Assembly (NCBI RefSeq): GCF_014133895.1
Contig: NC_050728.1
Span: 558,001 to 622,000, forward strand
Direction of reading: 5' to 3'
Source: Torulaspora globosa
Taxonomy: Eukaryota; Ascomycota; Saccharomycetes; Saccharomycetales; Saccharomycetaceae
Length of the DNA: 64,000 nucleotides
Part shown: positions 43,705-53,548 of the stretch, in pieces
How positions within the stretch are numbered: position 1 is the first letter of the stretch
Layout of the letters: every line of letters starts with the position of its first letter
Notes under the pieces: generated by a model
The model's input: only the letters and a program-made list of their open reading frames with translations
What the model was told of the DNA's origin: nothing
Databases searched by the model: none
Made by a program: the position numbers and the translations under genes

Positions 43705-46425
43705 TCATTTGCTGATCTTCATCTTCATGTTTTGTAAGAATTCGCGGTAGCTCTCGCTGTTGAGCACCTTATCTTCAACCAGCGCACTCGTGGCCCATAG
43801 TCTTAAAGTGGCAACCTCTCTAGCGGAGGCGTGGTTGACTGGTTCACTCAACGATGCGCCTCTTACAATGTATAGAGATTGATAAGTGATCACATCGTCA
43901 TGTTCTCTGAGCTTGGAAATGATGCTTCTGATTCTTTGGTTAAACTCAGAGTTTTCGATGATTGGTAGTTCCTGTTTCCCGATAGGAACTTCGAATATAT
44001 CGCCACATCCGAAGACATCTGTGACCAATTCACTAACTGCGTCGCCTCCGATCCAGAGGAAAAGTTCCGTGGTATTATCAATCAGATATAATCCGTATCT
44101 TTCGAATAGAGATGCAGAAGCATTTATTGGTTCAGGAAGAACAATGTGGCCGTCTTCGTTAGGGAAACCAGCCTCATCTGGCATATCGTGCAAAGAGTAG
44201 ACCTTTGGATAAATGGTCTTGATTAGGTAAGGTAGGGGTATGGACTCCAAATTGTTCAAGGCCGCCGCTCTGTGGTCACTGGGAACAATACCGGGCCTAA
44301 ATGCCATGTGCTTCGTTAGGGAGTGCATTAATAGCGGGAGCATCCGCAGGTTAGCGCATAATCTCAGAGGAGCACCCCCAGCAGTGTTGGAAACGACGAT
44401 TTCCTTTTTGTAAACAGCCAGAATATCTTGAACAGCCTTGTTTAGCAGCTCTCTAGCATCTTCCAAGCTTGAGCCGAGAGCTTTTTCAACTGCCTTTTGG
44501 GTGTAGTATGAGGTCACCGCCAGTTCGTCGGCTGAGGCATACACGTCAACCAACGATTCTGTGGTGGGCAAGCAAACCGTGATCACTCTGATTCTACGCT
44601 GACCGGTGTTCAGAGACAATAAGACGGCAATCTGAAAACAACAATAGTCGCCAATAATTGACTCATCCATGGTGACTTCAAAAACGTATGATTGGTCTCT
44701 TGGCATAGTCGAGAAAGCACACAGATCCGAGGATCTGTTGAAGAAGTGCCCGTAGAAAGAATTCATCCTTAATCCTGACGTTCCACGAGCTCTCATAACA
44801 GTTTCCATGGATATATCCATGCACAAATGCTTTGAAAACTCTTCTGTGAACTTAGTAACATCGGTCAATTTAGCAGCCGAGAAACCTGGGTAGAAATGGG
44901 TTTGACCACCGGTGTACCGGCTTAAATTAGACGTCGATGCGACGTCCATGTAATCTTCAGAAGCCAAAAACATGTCAACCGTAATTTGAGATTTGCTGCA
45001 GTCAATGGTAAACGTTTTGTAGAAAGAATCCTGACAACTCAACAGCTGCGATGATTCCTTCGATGTATTGACGACACCATTTTCGTTTCTCTTCTGCAAT
45101 TTGCCGATACCCACGTTTGGCAGAGTAGATGAGACGACAATAATCTTACCGCCAATCGCACTGATCAAGTTGAACGCAGACTTCAGCGCTGGACCCAGAG
45201 CAAACTTACTCATGATATTGAACTGGAAAATTTCAGGAATCTGATTTAACAATTTTTCCAAATTGTTCCTGCAGGCATTCAGCGGAACCACCATTGAATT
45301 TGGTCTTGGGAAGAAAGGCTCGTCCAAATCGCCGACGTCCATCATTTTGATCTGGTCAGACTCCTCGTCAGGTGGGACGGCGAAGTAGTGGATAGCGTTA
45401 TCGACACATAGAATGGAAACTCTCGTTCTATCATCGTGGTTTGGTAAGGAGTCCAACACCTCTAACAAGGTTCTTGTAGCAGTGGCCAGCAAGCCGGATT
45501 TGATCGCATTCTGCGAGACATCCAAAATGAACGCGTACGTCGAAGGAGGCGGCTGCCTCATTGTGTATTCCTTTGGCGCCAAGTATTCCATGACACCATA
45601 TTTCACTTCGTTTCTATCATAGCGGTTAGCTGGCACGCCGGACAACGTCTGGTCGAACTGCATCGGAACGTCGTTAGCGAGTCGGCAGAAGTTACATCTC
45701 CATCTCCGGCCTTGATCCGTGAACGTGACAAAAGGGTTCATGTATGACCGACAGCGACGGCAACGAACAACCAGCCCGTCTTCGTTCAACGGAGGCGGGT
45801 TGATCTCGTCTTGCAAGTGCTGATAAGGCCTAATAACCAGCGCCAATGGCAACTTGGATTTTTTCAACAGCGAGTGCGTCTTGGGCACCGCGTTCAGAGT
45901 GCATCTGACGTAATCCGGCGACGCATTTGCCTCCTCAGATGGCACCAAGATCCTTTCGGGAGGCACCATCAACGGCGGCGGGGGCAGTGACAAGTCATTG
46001 ATCGGTGGTGGCAGCTCAGTGAGCAGATCAACAGGATACAACTGGTTCATAGGCTTACCTCCTCTCAGCGGAACACTCGCAGCTTGTTGCTGGTACTGAC
46101 CCTGTGGAAACGTCTGACCAGCAGCCGCAGGCTGCTGTTGCTGATAGTAGCTGCTCGGATCAACCACCGGCACGTTGTGCAAATGCACATTGTCCAATGC
46201 TGCAGCCGTTTGGTCAATCTGCTGGTGAAGCTGCTGCTGAACAGGGGTAAAAAACTGCTGCTGCGCAGCTGCAACTTGCGGAACTCCATTCTGTGGCTGT
46301 ACTGGCATACCGGGAGCCCCCACTGCTGGATATCCATCCGGGCTCACCATTGGCTGCTGTCCAAACCCATTTTGAGCGTACTGAACTTGCGCCTGCGGAT
46401 AAACACGTTTTTTATGGTGAGACAT
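43705..46425 (-). CDS. SEC24: COPII coat cargo adaptor Sec24
   Basis: A 906-residue COPII subunit that binds Sec23 and recruits ER export cargo. It is the single ancestor of SEC24 (YIL109C) and SFB2/ISS1 (YNL049C). The N-terminal 130 residues are Gln/Pro-rich (many CAG/CAA codons) and start MSHHKKRVYPQAQVQYAQNG, as in ScSec24. Domains in order: zinc finger with CRRCRS and WRCNFC, trunk (TYAFILDVSQNAIKSGLLAT), beta barrel, helical domain, and gelsolin-like domain (LFERYGLYLIDNTTELFLWIG). It ends SEPVNHASAREVATLRLWAT and a short basic tail. Identity to ScSec24 is high throughout, so the essential function is assumed. Confidence 0.97.
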   Translation of the reverse strand: MSHHKKRVYPQAQVQYAQNGFGQQPMVSPDGYPAVGAPGMPVQPQNGVPQVAAAQQQFFTPVQQQLHQQIDQTAAALDNVHLHNVPVVDPSSYYQQQQPAAAGQTFPQGQYQQQAASVPLRGGKPMNQLYPVDLLTELPPPINDLSLPPPPLMVPPERILVPSEEANASPDYVRCTLNAVPKTHSLLKKSKLPLALVIRPYQHLQDEINPPPLNEDGLVVRCRRCRSYMNPFVTFTDQGRRWRCNFCRLANDVPMQFDQTLSGVPANRYDRNEVKYGVMEYLAPKEYTMRQPPPSTYAFILDVSQNAIKSGLLATATRTLLEVLDSLPNHDDRTRVSILCVDNAIHYFAVPPDEESDQIKMMDVGDLDEPFFPRPNSMVVPLNACRNNLEKLLNQIPEIFQFNIMSKFALGPALKSAFNLISAIGGKIIVVSSTLPNVGIGKLQKRNENGVVNTSKESSQLLSCQDSFYKTFTIDCSKSQITVDMFLASEDYMDVASTSNLSRYTGGQTHFYPGFSAAKLTDVTKFTEEFSKHLCMDISMETVMRARGTSGLRMNSFYGHFFNRSSDLCAFSTMPRDQSYVFEVTMDESIIGDYCCFQIAVLLSLNTGQRRIRVITVCLPTTESLVDVYASADELAVTSYYTQKAVEKALGSSLEDARELLNKAVQDILAVYKKEIVVSNTAGGAPLRLCANLRMLPLLMHSLTKHMAFRPGIVPSDHRAAALNNLESIPLPYLIKTIYPKVYSLHDMPDEAGFPNEDGHIVLPEPINASASLFERYGLYLIDNTTELFLWIGGDAVSELVTDVFGCGDIFEVPIGKQELPIIENSEFNQRIRSIISKLREHDDVITYQSLYIVRGASLSEPVNHASAREVATLRLWATSALVEDKVLNSESYREFLQNMKMKISK

Positions 46426-46857
46426 AGCACTTTCAAGCTCGATGACGCCTCTCTAACCGTATCAGCCCTGCCAATTGCGACTTTCTTTGTGTTTAACTAG
46501 TAGTGTTAAGAAAATTTCTCCGTGCTTTGCCACCTAGCCCTTTAAAGATTGGGTGAACTTTTCAACAACTGCCATACTTAAGCTGAGACAGCAGTAACGG
46601 ACGATCAGGACCATGGGACGGCGATTGTAGCTGGCTGGAGATGAGCTGGGGGTGAGCTGCAAGATGCATATCTTGAAAGCCTGTAGTTGACCCGGTATCG
46701 GACGTCTTGTGCTTGAAAACCTGACGGCCTCTTGACTGGGAATCGAACAGCGTCGAGCTGCTGCTGAGCTGAGCGTGGTAGAAGCGTCGTGGAGCATTTC
46801 TTTATGTATTTTCACGATAAGTTTCCTCCAGTAAGGGGCAATTAAGTAGGCGATGCC
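46426..46857. other. Divergent promoter region SEC24-YIL108W type gene
   Basis: 432 bases. I see no gene, tRNA or clear factor site. GCTGG/GAGCTG-rich low-complexity stretches occur near 46628-46660 and 46753-46775. Confidence 0.4.
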
Positions 46858-49014
46858 ATGGCCATGGATCTCGACACTTCTGCGGACATAAAGGAAGACA
46901 GGGGCTTGGGAGATTGGTTTCTGGTGCTAGGTGAATCTGGTTCAATGAAACTGACAGGATCTGGAGAGATTGAGCTTTTTAATCTGCACGATAATGACCA
47001 GTTTGTGTCTCCGTGCTTGACGGTTCATGGAAAGTGCAAAAGTGGCAGCGGAGCCCGCATGCTGCAAGTGTTGCATCCTCAGTTGCCGCCGGTGACGTAT
47101 CCTATACACGCCGATGGCTTCAAGGCTACCGTTATTCTGGTTCCCGGCGAGAATCGGTTGACTTTTGTGACGGATACAAAGGTCTCGAGGAGCGTTGGTT
47201 GCCTGTATGTTCCGATGCTGCAAGATCCACCGATTCATCTCTGTCTGCTGGTGGCCAGGGACTCGTCTCTCGAGTTTGACTCACCTAGAGCTCAGCGGGA
47301 GAAGGAGGGAGGCAACGGGCTGGATCTGGCGGTGAGAAAGTTGAGAGTAGGTGCCAGGCTAATGCAAGCGTACACGAACGAGCAAATGATGCGTGCCGGC
47401 TTTGGAAACAGGAGTTTCAGGTTTTTGGAGGAGTTTACGTGGGACACTACGTTCCAGCAGAAAGAGGAGATGAGAAATACAGTCAAGATTCACATACTAC
47501 GCTCTGACAAGTCAACGAAGGAGATTCGGGACTACAATTTAGCTCAGCAGAACCCGGACGCATCAGACGCTGGCGGGCTTTTTGGTATTGCCATGGAGGC
47601 CCTCCAGAAATACGGCGGCCCCTTCACCAAAGGGCCAGAGCCAGTTCAAGCTGCGGTGATGTTCTTAGACACACATTGGGATGGAAAACTCATCACTGCG
47701 CATGCTGCTTTGGGCGGTGGGACCGATGAGATAAAATTAGCGATCTTTGGGTCTCACGGTCTGTTTGCCTGGCCTCCTCATATCGAGCAATTGGTCGCTT
47801 ATTTCACCGACGATACAAGAACCTCGCAAAAAGAGGTTTCCAACGACTGTAATGAATGCGGTACACACTGGGAGACGTTCACCTTGACCTTGGGGGCGTT
47901 CATGCATGAAATTGGGCATTCACTGGGCTGTCCCCACGAGGAGAATGGTGTCATGCTGAGAGACTATGTAACACTCAACAGATCTTTCCTCACAAAGGAG
48001 GCATTCTCGGTAAGAACAAATTCTTTTGGCTCTCAGGCGCCAATTTTCCCGAAAGAGGAGTGTACTTGGCATCACCTCGATCTGCTGCGATTTCTTTACC
48101 ATCCGTCGTTTACGCTGCCGCAGGATTACTACGATCCTTCCTTTATGAGACCTGGCAAAATTGATAAATTTACTGAGCCCAAGCCATCTCTCTATCCGCT
48201 GGGTGACAACTTATGCCGTATCACCTCAAGGACCGGTATTTACTCGATCGAAATGATCTGTGGAGATTTGTCGAAGGGTTACATCGAATATTTGCCCAGA
48301 TCGCTAGGCGGTCCTGGACCTGTACGTGATCTAACTCTTTCTTTAGATGATCTAGTCGCTCGCCTGCCTCCAAATGAGCGTGGGACTAGTTTCACGTTGA
48401 GAATATTGTCCGTCAACGCACCAGAGATTCAAATCGGTAATTTCCCGAGCTTCTTGAAGCCTAGCTTCATATCAATGGAGAGATATGGACTTCCCCGTAA
48501 CGTCCAAGGCGTGAAATCACAACTATTAGGCAACGAACATGGCGGCGCAGATAGTGGCGTTGTGGCGTTTGACGTAAGGCATGTCAGTGCCATAAGGGTT
48601 TACCATGGCGGGGCATTAGACGGAATACGATTATTCTTGCAGCCAAATATGGGAAGTGTTAATCCGCCGTTGCCACCTAGAAACTACATGGAGAAACTGA
48701 CGAACTCTTTCAAGGCCACTACTTTGAATGATGAAGCCAAGTCGAGTGTCTTGTTTGGCAGACAAACAAATGATTACACAGATTTTGTACTGGAAAAAGA
48801 TGAGATCGTTACTGGCCTGAATGTTAGATGCGGTGGATGGATTGATGCTGTTCAAATTGCAACAAACCACGGCCGGATAACTAAGATGCTTGGAAATGCG
48901 ACAGGCGGTGGTATTGTAGAACTGAGGCCACCGGAAGGTCAGTACATCTTAGGGTTATACGGAAGGATAGGGCAGTGGGTAGACGCCATGGGTATAATCT
49001 ACGGCAATCTGTAA
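46858..49014 (+). CDS. Putative zinc metallopeptidase with C-terminal jacalin-like domain (YIL108W orthologue)
   Basis: 718 residues. The metal site is HEIGHSLGCPHE, with His350, Glu351, His354 and His360 in the metzincin pattern HExxHxxGxxH. This makes an active zinc peptidase likely. The region before it (ALGGGTDEIKLAIFGSHGLFAWP) and after it (RSFLTKEAFSVRTNS) is characteristic of the fungal Metallopep family. The last 150 residues carry Gly-rich beta repeats (GIRLFLQPNMG, GLNVRCGGWIDAVQI, QYILGLYGRIGQWVDAMGIIYG) typical of a jacalin-type beta-prism, which may bind carbohydrate. There is no signal peptide or membrane span. Substrate and role are unknown in S. cerevisiae too. Position next to SEC24 and PFK26 matches YIL108W. 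ATG 46858 is used; Met3 is an alternative. Confidence 0.9.
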   Translation: MAMDLDTSADIKEDRGLGDWFLVLGESGSMKLTGSGEIELFNLHDNDQFVSPCLTVHGKCKSGSGARMLQVLHPQLPPVTYPIHADGFKATVILVPGENRLTFVTDTKVSRSVGCLYVPMLQDPPIHLCLLVARDSSLEFDSPRAQREKEGGNGLDLAVRKLRVGARLMQAYTNEQMMRAGFGNRSFRFLEEFTWDTTFQQKEEMRNTVKIHILRSDKSTKEIRDYNLAQQNPDASDAGGLFGIAMEALQKYGGPFTKGPEPVQAAVMFLDTHWDGKLITAHAALGGGTDEIKLAIFGSHGLFAWPPHIEQLVAYFTDDTRTSQKEVSNDCNECGTHWETFTLTLGAFMHEIGHSLGCPHEENGVMLRDYVTLNRSFLTKEAFSVRTNSFGSQAPIFPKEECTWHHLDLLRFLYHPSFTLPQDYYDPSFMRPGKIDKFTEPKPSLYPLGDNLCRITSRTGIYSIEMICGDLSKGYIEYLPRSLGGPGPVRDLTLSLDDLVARLPPNERGTSFTLRILSVNAPEIQIGNFPSFLKPSFISMERYGLPRNVQGVKSQLLGNEHGGADSGVVAFDVRHVSAIRVYHGGALDGIRLFLQPNMGSVNPPLPPRNYMEKLTNSFKATTLNDEAKSSVLFGRQTNDYTDFVLEKDEIVTGLNVRCGGWIDAVQIATNHGRITKMLGNATGGGIVELRPPEGQYILGLYGRIGQWVDAMGIIYGNL

Positions 49015-49167
49015 GATTTTAAGAGTACAGCGAACCTTGACAAAAATCTATAAATGTATGCTGCCGCTAAATGCGACCCTATCTATGCTTAATGAGTAAG
49101 GTTTTAAAAATCAAGCAGCATGGCAATCATTTGACATGGTTGTTTCTCTTCCAAAGGATCATAATCA

Positions 49168-51561
49168 TTATTTGTTTTTGTTTTCTCTTTCATTATCATC
49201 AACTGCCTTAATCTTGTTAGGCGAACGTGTTTTCAAATTTATCAACCTTTCGTTCAATTTATCAATCTGTAGCGTTTGTCTAGGAGAGGTTGCGGGTCTT
49301 AGACTCTCTATAGAGTTTGCTAATAGGGAGGATTTGACGCAACTTTGCAGAGCTGTTGGCTGGCGACGGTTAACTGAGATGGAAGTTCCACCTCCGTCAA
49401 TTAAATTCGATGGGTTCGGTAGATTATGTGCAAACGGTACCGCTGGCGCTGAAGTCGGGTGTATAGCTTCATTCTGTGAGGAGGAACATGTTATCCTTTT
49501 GTCTCCGGTTTCCCTGGTTAGAGTTGATGATCCGGTTGATCCATTTTTTTTGGCACGGATATCTGATGAGGAATTATTCGCGCTTGCTGGAGCCGTTGGG
49601 ACAAGTGAATAACGTCTTTCTTTATAGACCAGTTCGTTCTCTTTAACCATCGTAGTATTCATTTCTGACTCAGGAACCTTGAAAAAGTTACCAGTCTCTT
49701 CGTTGAACTCCCATAGGGCCCATGTGATACCATAGGGCTTCAATTCCAAGCAATAAATACAGTGCAATGGCACATCCACATTGGCTATGATATCTTTACT
49801 GAGATTCATGAAATAACCCAGTAAAATTCGAGCCACAACTCTGTGGGTAATGATTAAAAGGTTGTCCTCAATCCTTTCGATCTCCGCAATGACAGGTCTC
49901 AAACGATTTGTGACATCCATGTACGACTCACCTCCTATCCCCGGGTATCTATAACGAAGCTTATCCTTTCTTCTCTCTTCGAACTCTTCTGGAAAATCTT
50001 GTTGAATTTCAGGATAGGTCATACCCTCAAAGTCTCCGGCACTCAACTCGTCCAGCATCCTCATTTGTTTCACTGGATAATCTTCTTCATTAAAATATTT
50101 CGCTGTTTCAATGGATCTTTGACGCATACTTGTCCACACAAAGAATTCGTTGCATTGTTTTTCATCATCACAATCTGACTTTCTCTTCTTCTCCATCTCA
50201 TTATTGTAAAAAAGTGCTCTTTGATAATCAATAAAATTGGTTAGAGCCCGCGCATAGCGCTCACCGCGCGGCGTCAGGTGCGAATCACCACCGAGACGCC
50301 CATCCACGTTGTCCTCACTCTCACCATTCCTGGTGATCCAAATCTGCCGCTCGGTTAAGTTAAAGTTCAACAGGTAGTAAACGGTTTGAGATGCTAAAAA
50401 TCCCTGAATATTGTATGCGATGACTTTCTTACCAACATCAATCATTTTGATGAATTGAAAGTTCTCGGAATCTTCAATAGGTTGATAGGCCTTCATGTAA
50501 TTTGCAAGGCGTTCTTTGAAGTCTTTTAGCGATGATTCCGGATCCTTGCCCTTATAATCCGGCCCAAAAAGCTTGAGTTGGATATTTCTCTCGACAACAG
50601 CCCTGTTAGAACAAACAGATTCTAGGAACAGAACTTTCAAATGTGGATTTCTTTCATGAATTTTATCGTAAACATGCTTTCTCCTTTCCTTCGTGGTATT
50701 GGTAGCATCAAAGATACCTACAGAACCGGGCCCTTCCAATAAATAATCAAGTAATTGGTCTAAAGTATCCATCGCCCATTTGTCTCGAAGTTTGGAAAAT
50801 TCATTATTCCCGGGGTCAAAAAATTTAGAGTCCTGATCACTTATATTATGTTCTTTGGCAAACTGTCTTCTCGTATTTCCCACGTTGAAAACTTTACAGT
50901 AATACATGGAAAAGTTCAAATATCTTGAAAGCTTGTTTGTAATAAAAGACTTTCCCGTGGCAGGCAGCCCAACCATAACGATCACCAGTTTAGAGCCTGG
51001 ATCCTCTTTAGATATTGTGCCATCTGGCGAAGATTTCGACTTTGTCAAACCGGGCACATCGATCGTGGTAGGCCGTCTCGATGGGTGCGGAAACCTCGAA
51101 GGAGATAATGCGCCCGTAGCTAGCGGAGGTGAAAGAGACAGATTAGCCTGGCGAGTCTCTGTGCTCTCAGCTTCCTGTCTTGGTATTTGATTGAGCGCCT
51201 GATTCATCTGAACCAAATTGGTTGTGCTGGTTTCTGGTGACGTCAACGGCGTATTGTCCGTGGAGCTTGCGGGCGAGTTCCAAGTACTCGTTACCGGCGT
51301 GTCGCTCAAAGGCCTCTTTTGAAAGGACGGAAGGCCGTCTAACTTGTCCTGCTTGTCTTCGCCCTCACTCTCTCCGTCCTGTGCATTATCTTCGCTTTCG
51401 TCATCAATCATAATTCGTACATGTTTGCCCCGACTACCATGGTCCTCATGCTCTTCACTTTCACACGCGTCTGGTTTTACATCCCGTGGCTCAGTTGGTT
51501 CCACTTCCGAATCCGAAGGAGAAGGTGCAGTGCTTTCAAAGTATTGCACACTCTTGAACAT
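49168..51561 (-). CDS. PFK26: 6-phosphofructo-2-kinase Pfk26
   Basis: Makes fructose 2,6-bisphosphate, the activator of phosphofructokinase, from fructose 6-phosphate and ATP in the cytosol. The ATG at 51561 (MFKSVQYFESTAPS) was chosen; the codon before it is GTG. The 797 residues include a long Ser/Thr-rich regulatory N terminus with FQKRPLSDTPVTSTWNSP and RRPTTIDVPGLTKSKSSPDG, both conserved in ScPfk26 (PKA/Snf1-type sites likely). The kinase domain has P loop GLPATGKS at 198-205. In the bisphosphatase domain the catalytic His of RHGE is Asn412 (TRNGESEDN), so the reverse reaction should be lost. ScPfk26 has Ser there. A disordered C-terminal tail follows. Confidence 0.95.
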   Translation of the reverse strand: MFKSVQYFESTAPSPSDSEVEPTEPRDVKPDACESEEHEDHGSRGKHVRIMIDDESEDNAQDGESEGEDKQDKLDGLPSFQKRPLSDTPVTSTWNSPASSTDNTPLTSPETSTTNLVQMNQALNQIPRQEAESTETRQANLSLSPPLATGALSPSRFPHPSRRPTTIDVPGLTKSKSSPDGTISKEDPGSKLVIVMVGLPATGKSFITNKLSRYLNFSMYYCKVFNVGNTRRQFAKEHNISDQDSKFFDPGNNEFSKLRDKWAMDTLDQLLDYLLEGPGSVGIFDATNTTKERRKHVYDKIHERNPHLKVLFLESVCSNRAVVERNIQLKLFGPDYKGKDPESSLKDFKERLANYMKAYQPIEDSENFQFIKMIDVGKKVIAYNIQGFLASQTVYYLLNFNLTERQIWITRNGESEDNVDGRLGGDSHLTPRGERYARALTNFIDYQRALFYNNEMEKKRKSDCDDEKQCNEFFVWTSMRQRSIETAKYFNEEDYPVKQMRMLDELSAGDFEGMTYPEIQQDFPEEFEERRKDKLRYRYPGIGGESYMDVTNRLRPVIAEIERIEDNLLIITHRVVARILLGYFMNLSKDIIANVDVPLHCIYCLELKPYGITWALWEFNEETGNFFKVPESEMNTTMVKENELVYKERRYSLVPTAPASANNSSSDIRAKKNGSTGSSTLTRETGDKRITCSSSQNEAIHPTSAPAVPFAHNLPNPSNLIDGGGTSISVNRRQPTALQSCVKSSLLANSIESLRPATSPRQTLQIDKLNERLINLKTRSPNKIKAVDDNERENKNK

Positions 51562-52391
51562 CACTCCACGCTGTCCTTATTGATTCTCGACAGCTGATCA
51601 GCGATCCCTGGCAGAAACGTTGCTTCAACTTGCTTACAGTTGGTGCTCCCACTCTTTATAATGCATTTGTTTTGAAATCCTCAACCGTTTATATGATTCC
51701 CCTCCCTTAGGCACTCAGTTTTGGCCAAGCTCAAAAATCTGCACCCATCCACCTCCATCAAACCTACCCCTACACCACGTGACTGGCAGACACCTCATCC
51801 TGGCAACCTGAAGGATGTTTAGTATCCCACCGTCGCGTAGCGGTACCCATAAATGGCCGACAGGCCTCAAAGACCTTGTCTGTGGCCAACACCAGTATCG
51901 CCATTCTGTTGGACATCCTTGCTTTCACGTGACTTTAACCAGTTAGCCGCCGAGCTCAAAGACTCCGCCAGACAGACTGGCTAGCGAGATTACCAGCGGC
52001 TGTTTCCGTCATTTCCTAGCAGATCACGGCATCAAAAGCTGACGAAGATTGAGCAGCCTCTTTCGCGCCAAAGTCGCGTAGGCGGCAAAAACACAGATGC
52101 CGTTCGCTCCTGACGTGTTTACATCTGCCTGGAGCAAGTACCATCCCAGTAAGATACCAACGCAACCGAACTCTATCTGCTTTTCAGTTGGCTTTGTGGT
52201 TTAAAAGTGGTTGGACCGTTAGATCTTTTGAATTTCGGTACCTTTTATATAGTCTGGAGTCACATGACTTATTTCTGTATAAGGCCTAGGAGTAAACAGT
52301 AAGCAGATCAAGGTGAGACAGAAGAAGGTATTTGAGTAGAGTGGAAGAAAGGATATACTAGATTCGATCGAGGGATATTTAGCGGAACTGC
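51562..52391. promoter_or_regulatory. Divergent promoter region PFK26-MOB1
   Basis: 830 bases with no gene. CACGTG E-boxes followed by AC occur at 51776-51781 and 51926-51931 (the second as TCACGTGAC), suitable for Cbf1 or the glycolytic bHLH factor Tye7. TTTCGCGCCAAA at 52061-52072 contains the SBF core TTTCGCG and equals the classical E2F consensus. The E-boxes are nearer PFK26 and the SBF/E2F-like site is nearer MOB1. Confidence 0.5.
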
Positions 52392-53376
52392 ATGTCGTTC
52401 TTGCAAAACTTGTATGTTGTCTTTCAAACGTAGCCAGTCAGCTGTTTTCGCATACTAACGAAAGGTTTCTTACCTATATTTCAGTCATTTGAGTCCCGGT
52501 CAGACTATTCGATCCACCAGAGGGTTCAGATGGAACACCGATGCCAACAAGGATGGTGACAGTACAAGATCTTCGCCTAAGAGAAGCAGAGATGATCGTA
52601 GCGGGCTGCTTGCCACGCAGCCAAACCCTCAAAATTTAGACAGCCAGCTGTGGGCCACGCCAACAAGAAGTGGTAACACGTTGCCTGAGCTACAGCAACG
52701 TCAGACTCAGCAGGACGCCAATCTCGTAACGGACTTTAACTACACCCCGTCGCATCAGAAGCAATTCCTTCAGCCGACCGCAGGGACAGCAGTAAGCTCG
52801 CATCAAGACCTGAAGCAGATCGTGGAGATTACTTTGGGATCTGAGGGTGTTCTCAACCAAGCTGTGAAGCTGCCAAAGGGTGAAGACGAGAACGAATGGA
52901 TGGCAGTGCACTGCGTCGATTTTTACAACCAGATAAACATGCTTTATGGCACTGTCACCGAGTTTTGTTCCCCTCAAAGTTGTCCCAGGATGATTGCCAC
53001 CAACGAATACGAGTATCTTTGGAGCTTTCACAAGGGCGAATCTCCAGTGGCGGTGTCCGCTCCCAAATACGTTGAATGCCTAATGAAATGGTGCCAGGAT
53101 CAATTTGACGATGAGACCATATTCCCGGCGAAGACTTCTGGCCAGTTTCCAACAAAGTTTATTCAGAGATTCGTCATTCCGATGCTGCGGAGGTTATTCC
53201 GAGTTTACGCCCACATTTACTGCCATCATTTCAACGAAGTGCTCGAGCTCAACTTACAGACTGTCCTGAACACCAGTTTCAGACATTTCTGTCTGTTTTC
53301 TCAAGAGTTTGAGTTGCTAAGGCCCGCCGATTTCGGTCCTCTTCTTGAGCTGGTCATGGAACTACGAGATAGGTGA
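52392..53376 (+). CDS. MOB1: Mob1, activator of NDR kinase Dbf2 in mitotic exit (spliced)
   Basis: The CDS is the join of 52392-52411 and 52485-53376, giving 303 residues that start MSFLQNFHLSPGQTIRSTRG, which matches ScMob1 (YIL106W) with its intron at the same place. Mob1 binds and activates Dbf2/Dbf20 in the mitotic exit network and acts at spindle poles and the bud neck. After a disordered N terminus, TDFNYTPSHQKQFLQP begins the conserved part. The fold is complete: VDFYNQINMLYGTVTEFC, CPRMIATNEYEYLW, YVECLMKWCQDQFDDE, HIYCHHFNEVLELNLQTVLN and the C-terminal LRPADFGPLLELVMELRDR. The zinc ligands C and H are in these segments. The uninterrupted frame begins only at 52489 with a non-ATG codon, so the exon 1 model is needed. 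Confidence 0.96.
52412..52484 (+). other. MOB1: MOB1 intron
   Basis: A 73-base intron. The 5' site is GTATGT at 52412-52417, the branch point TACTAAC at 52453-52459, and the 3' site TTTCAG ends at 52484. Branch-to-end distance is 26 bases. The splice joins TT to T inside Phe codon 7. Confidence 0.93.
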
Positions 53377-53548
53377 TCAGCCACGAGCTTCCAAGCGAGC
53401 CTACTGCTTTTATACAGTATTAGAGAATCGCTGTGTATATTATTTATGGTCGGCATACTTCATCTGTATGAACCTACGGGGTCGCTTTCGCTTTCAGCGG
53501 AGCAGATAATAGGTAAAGTAAAGACCTTACTAACAACACAGAGATCAA

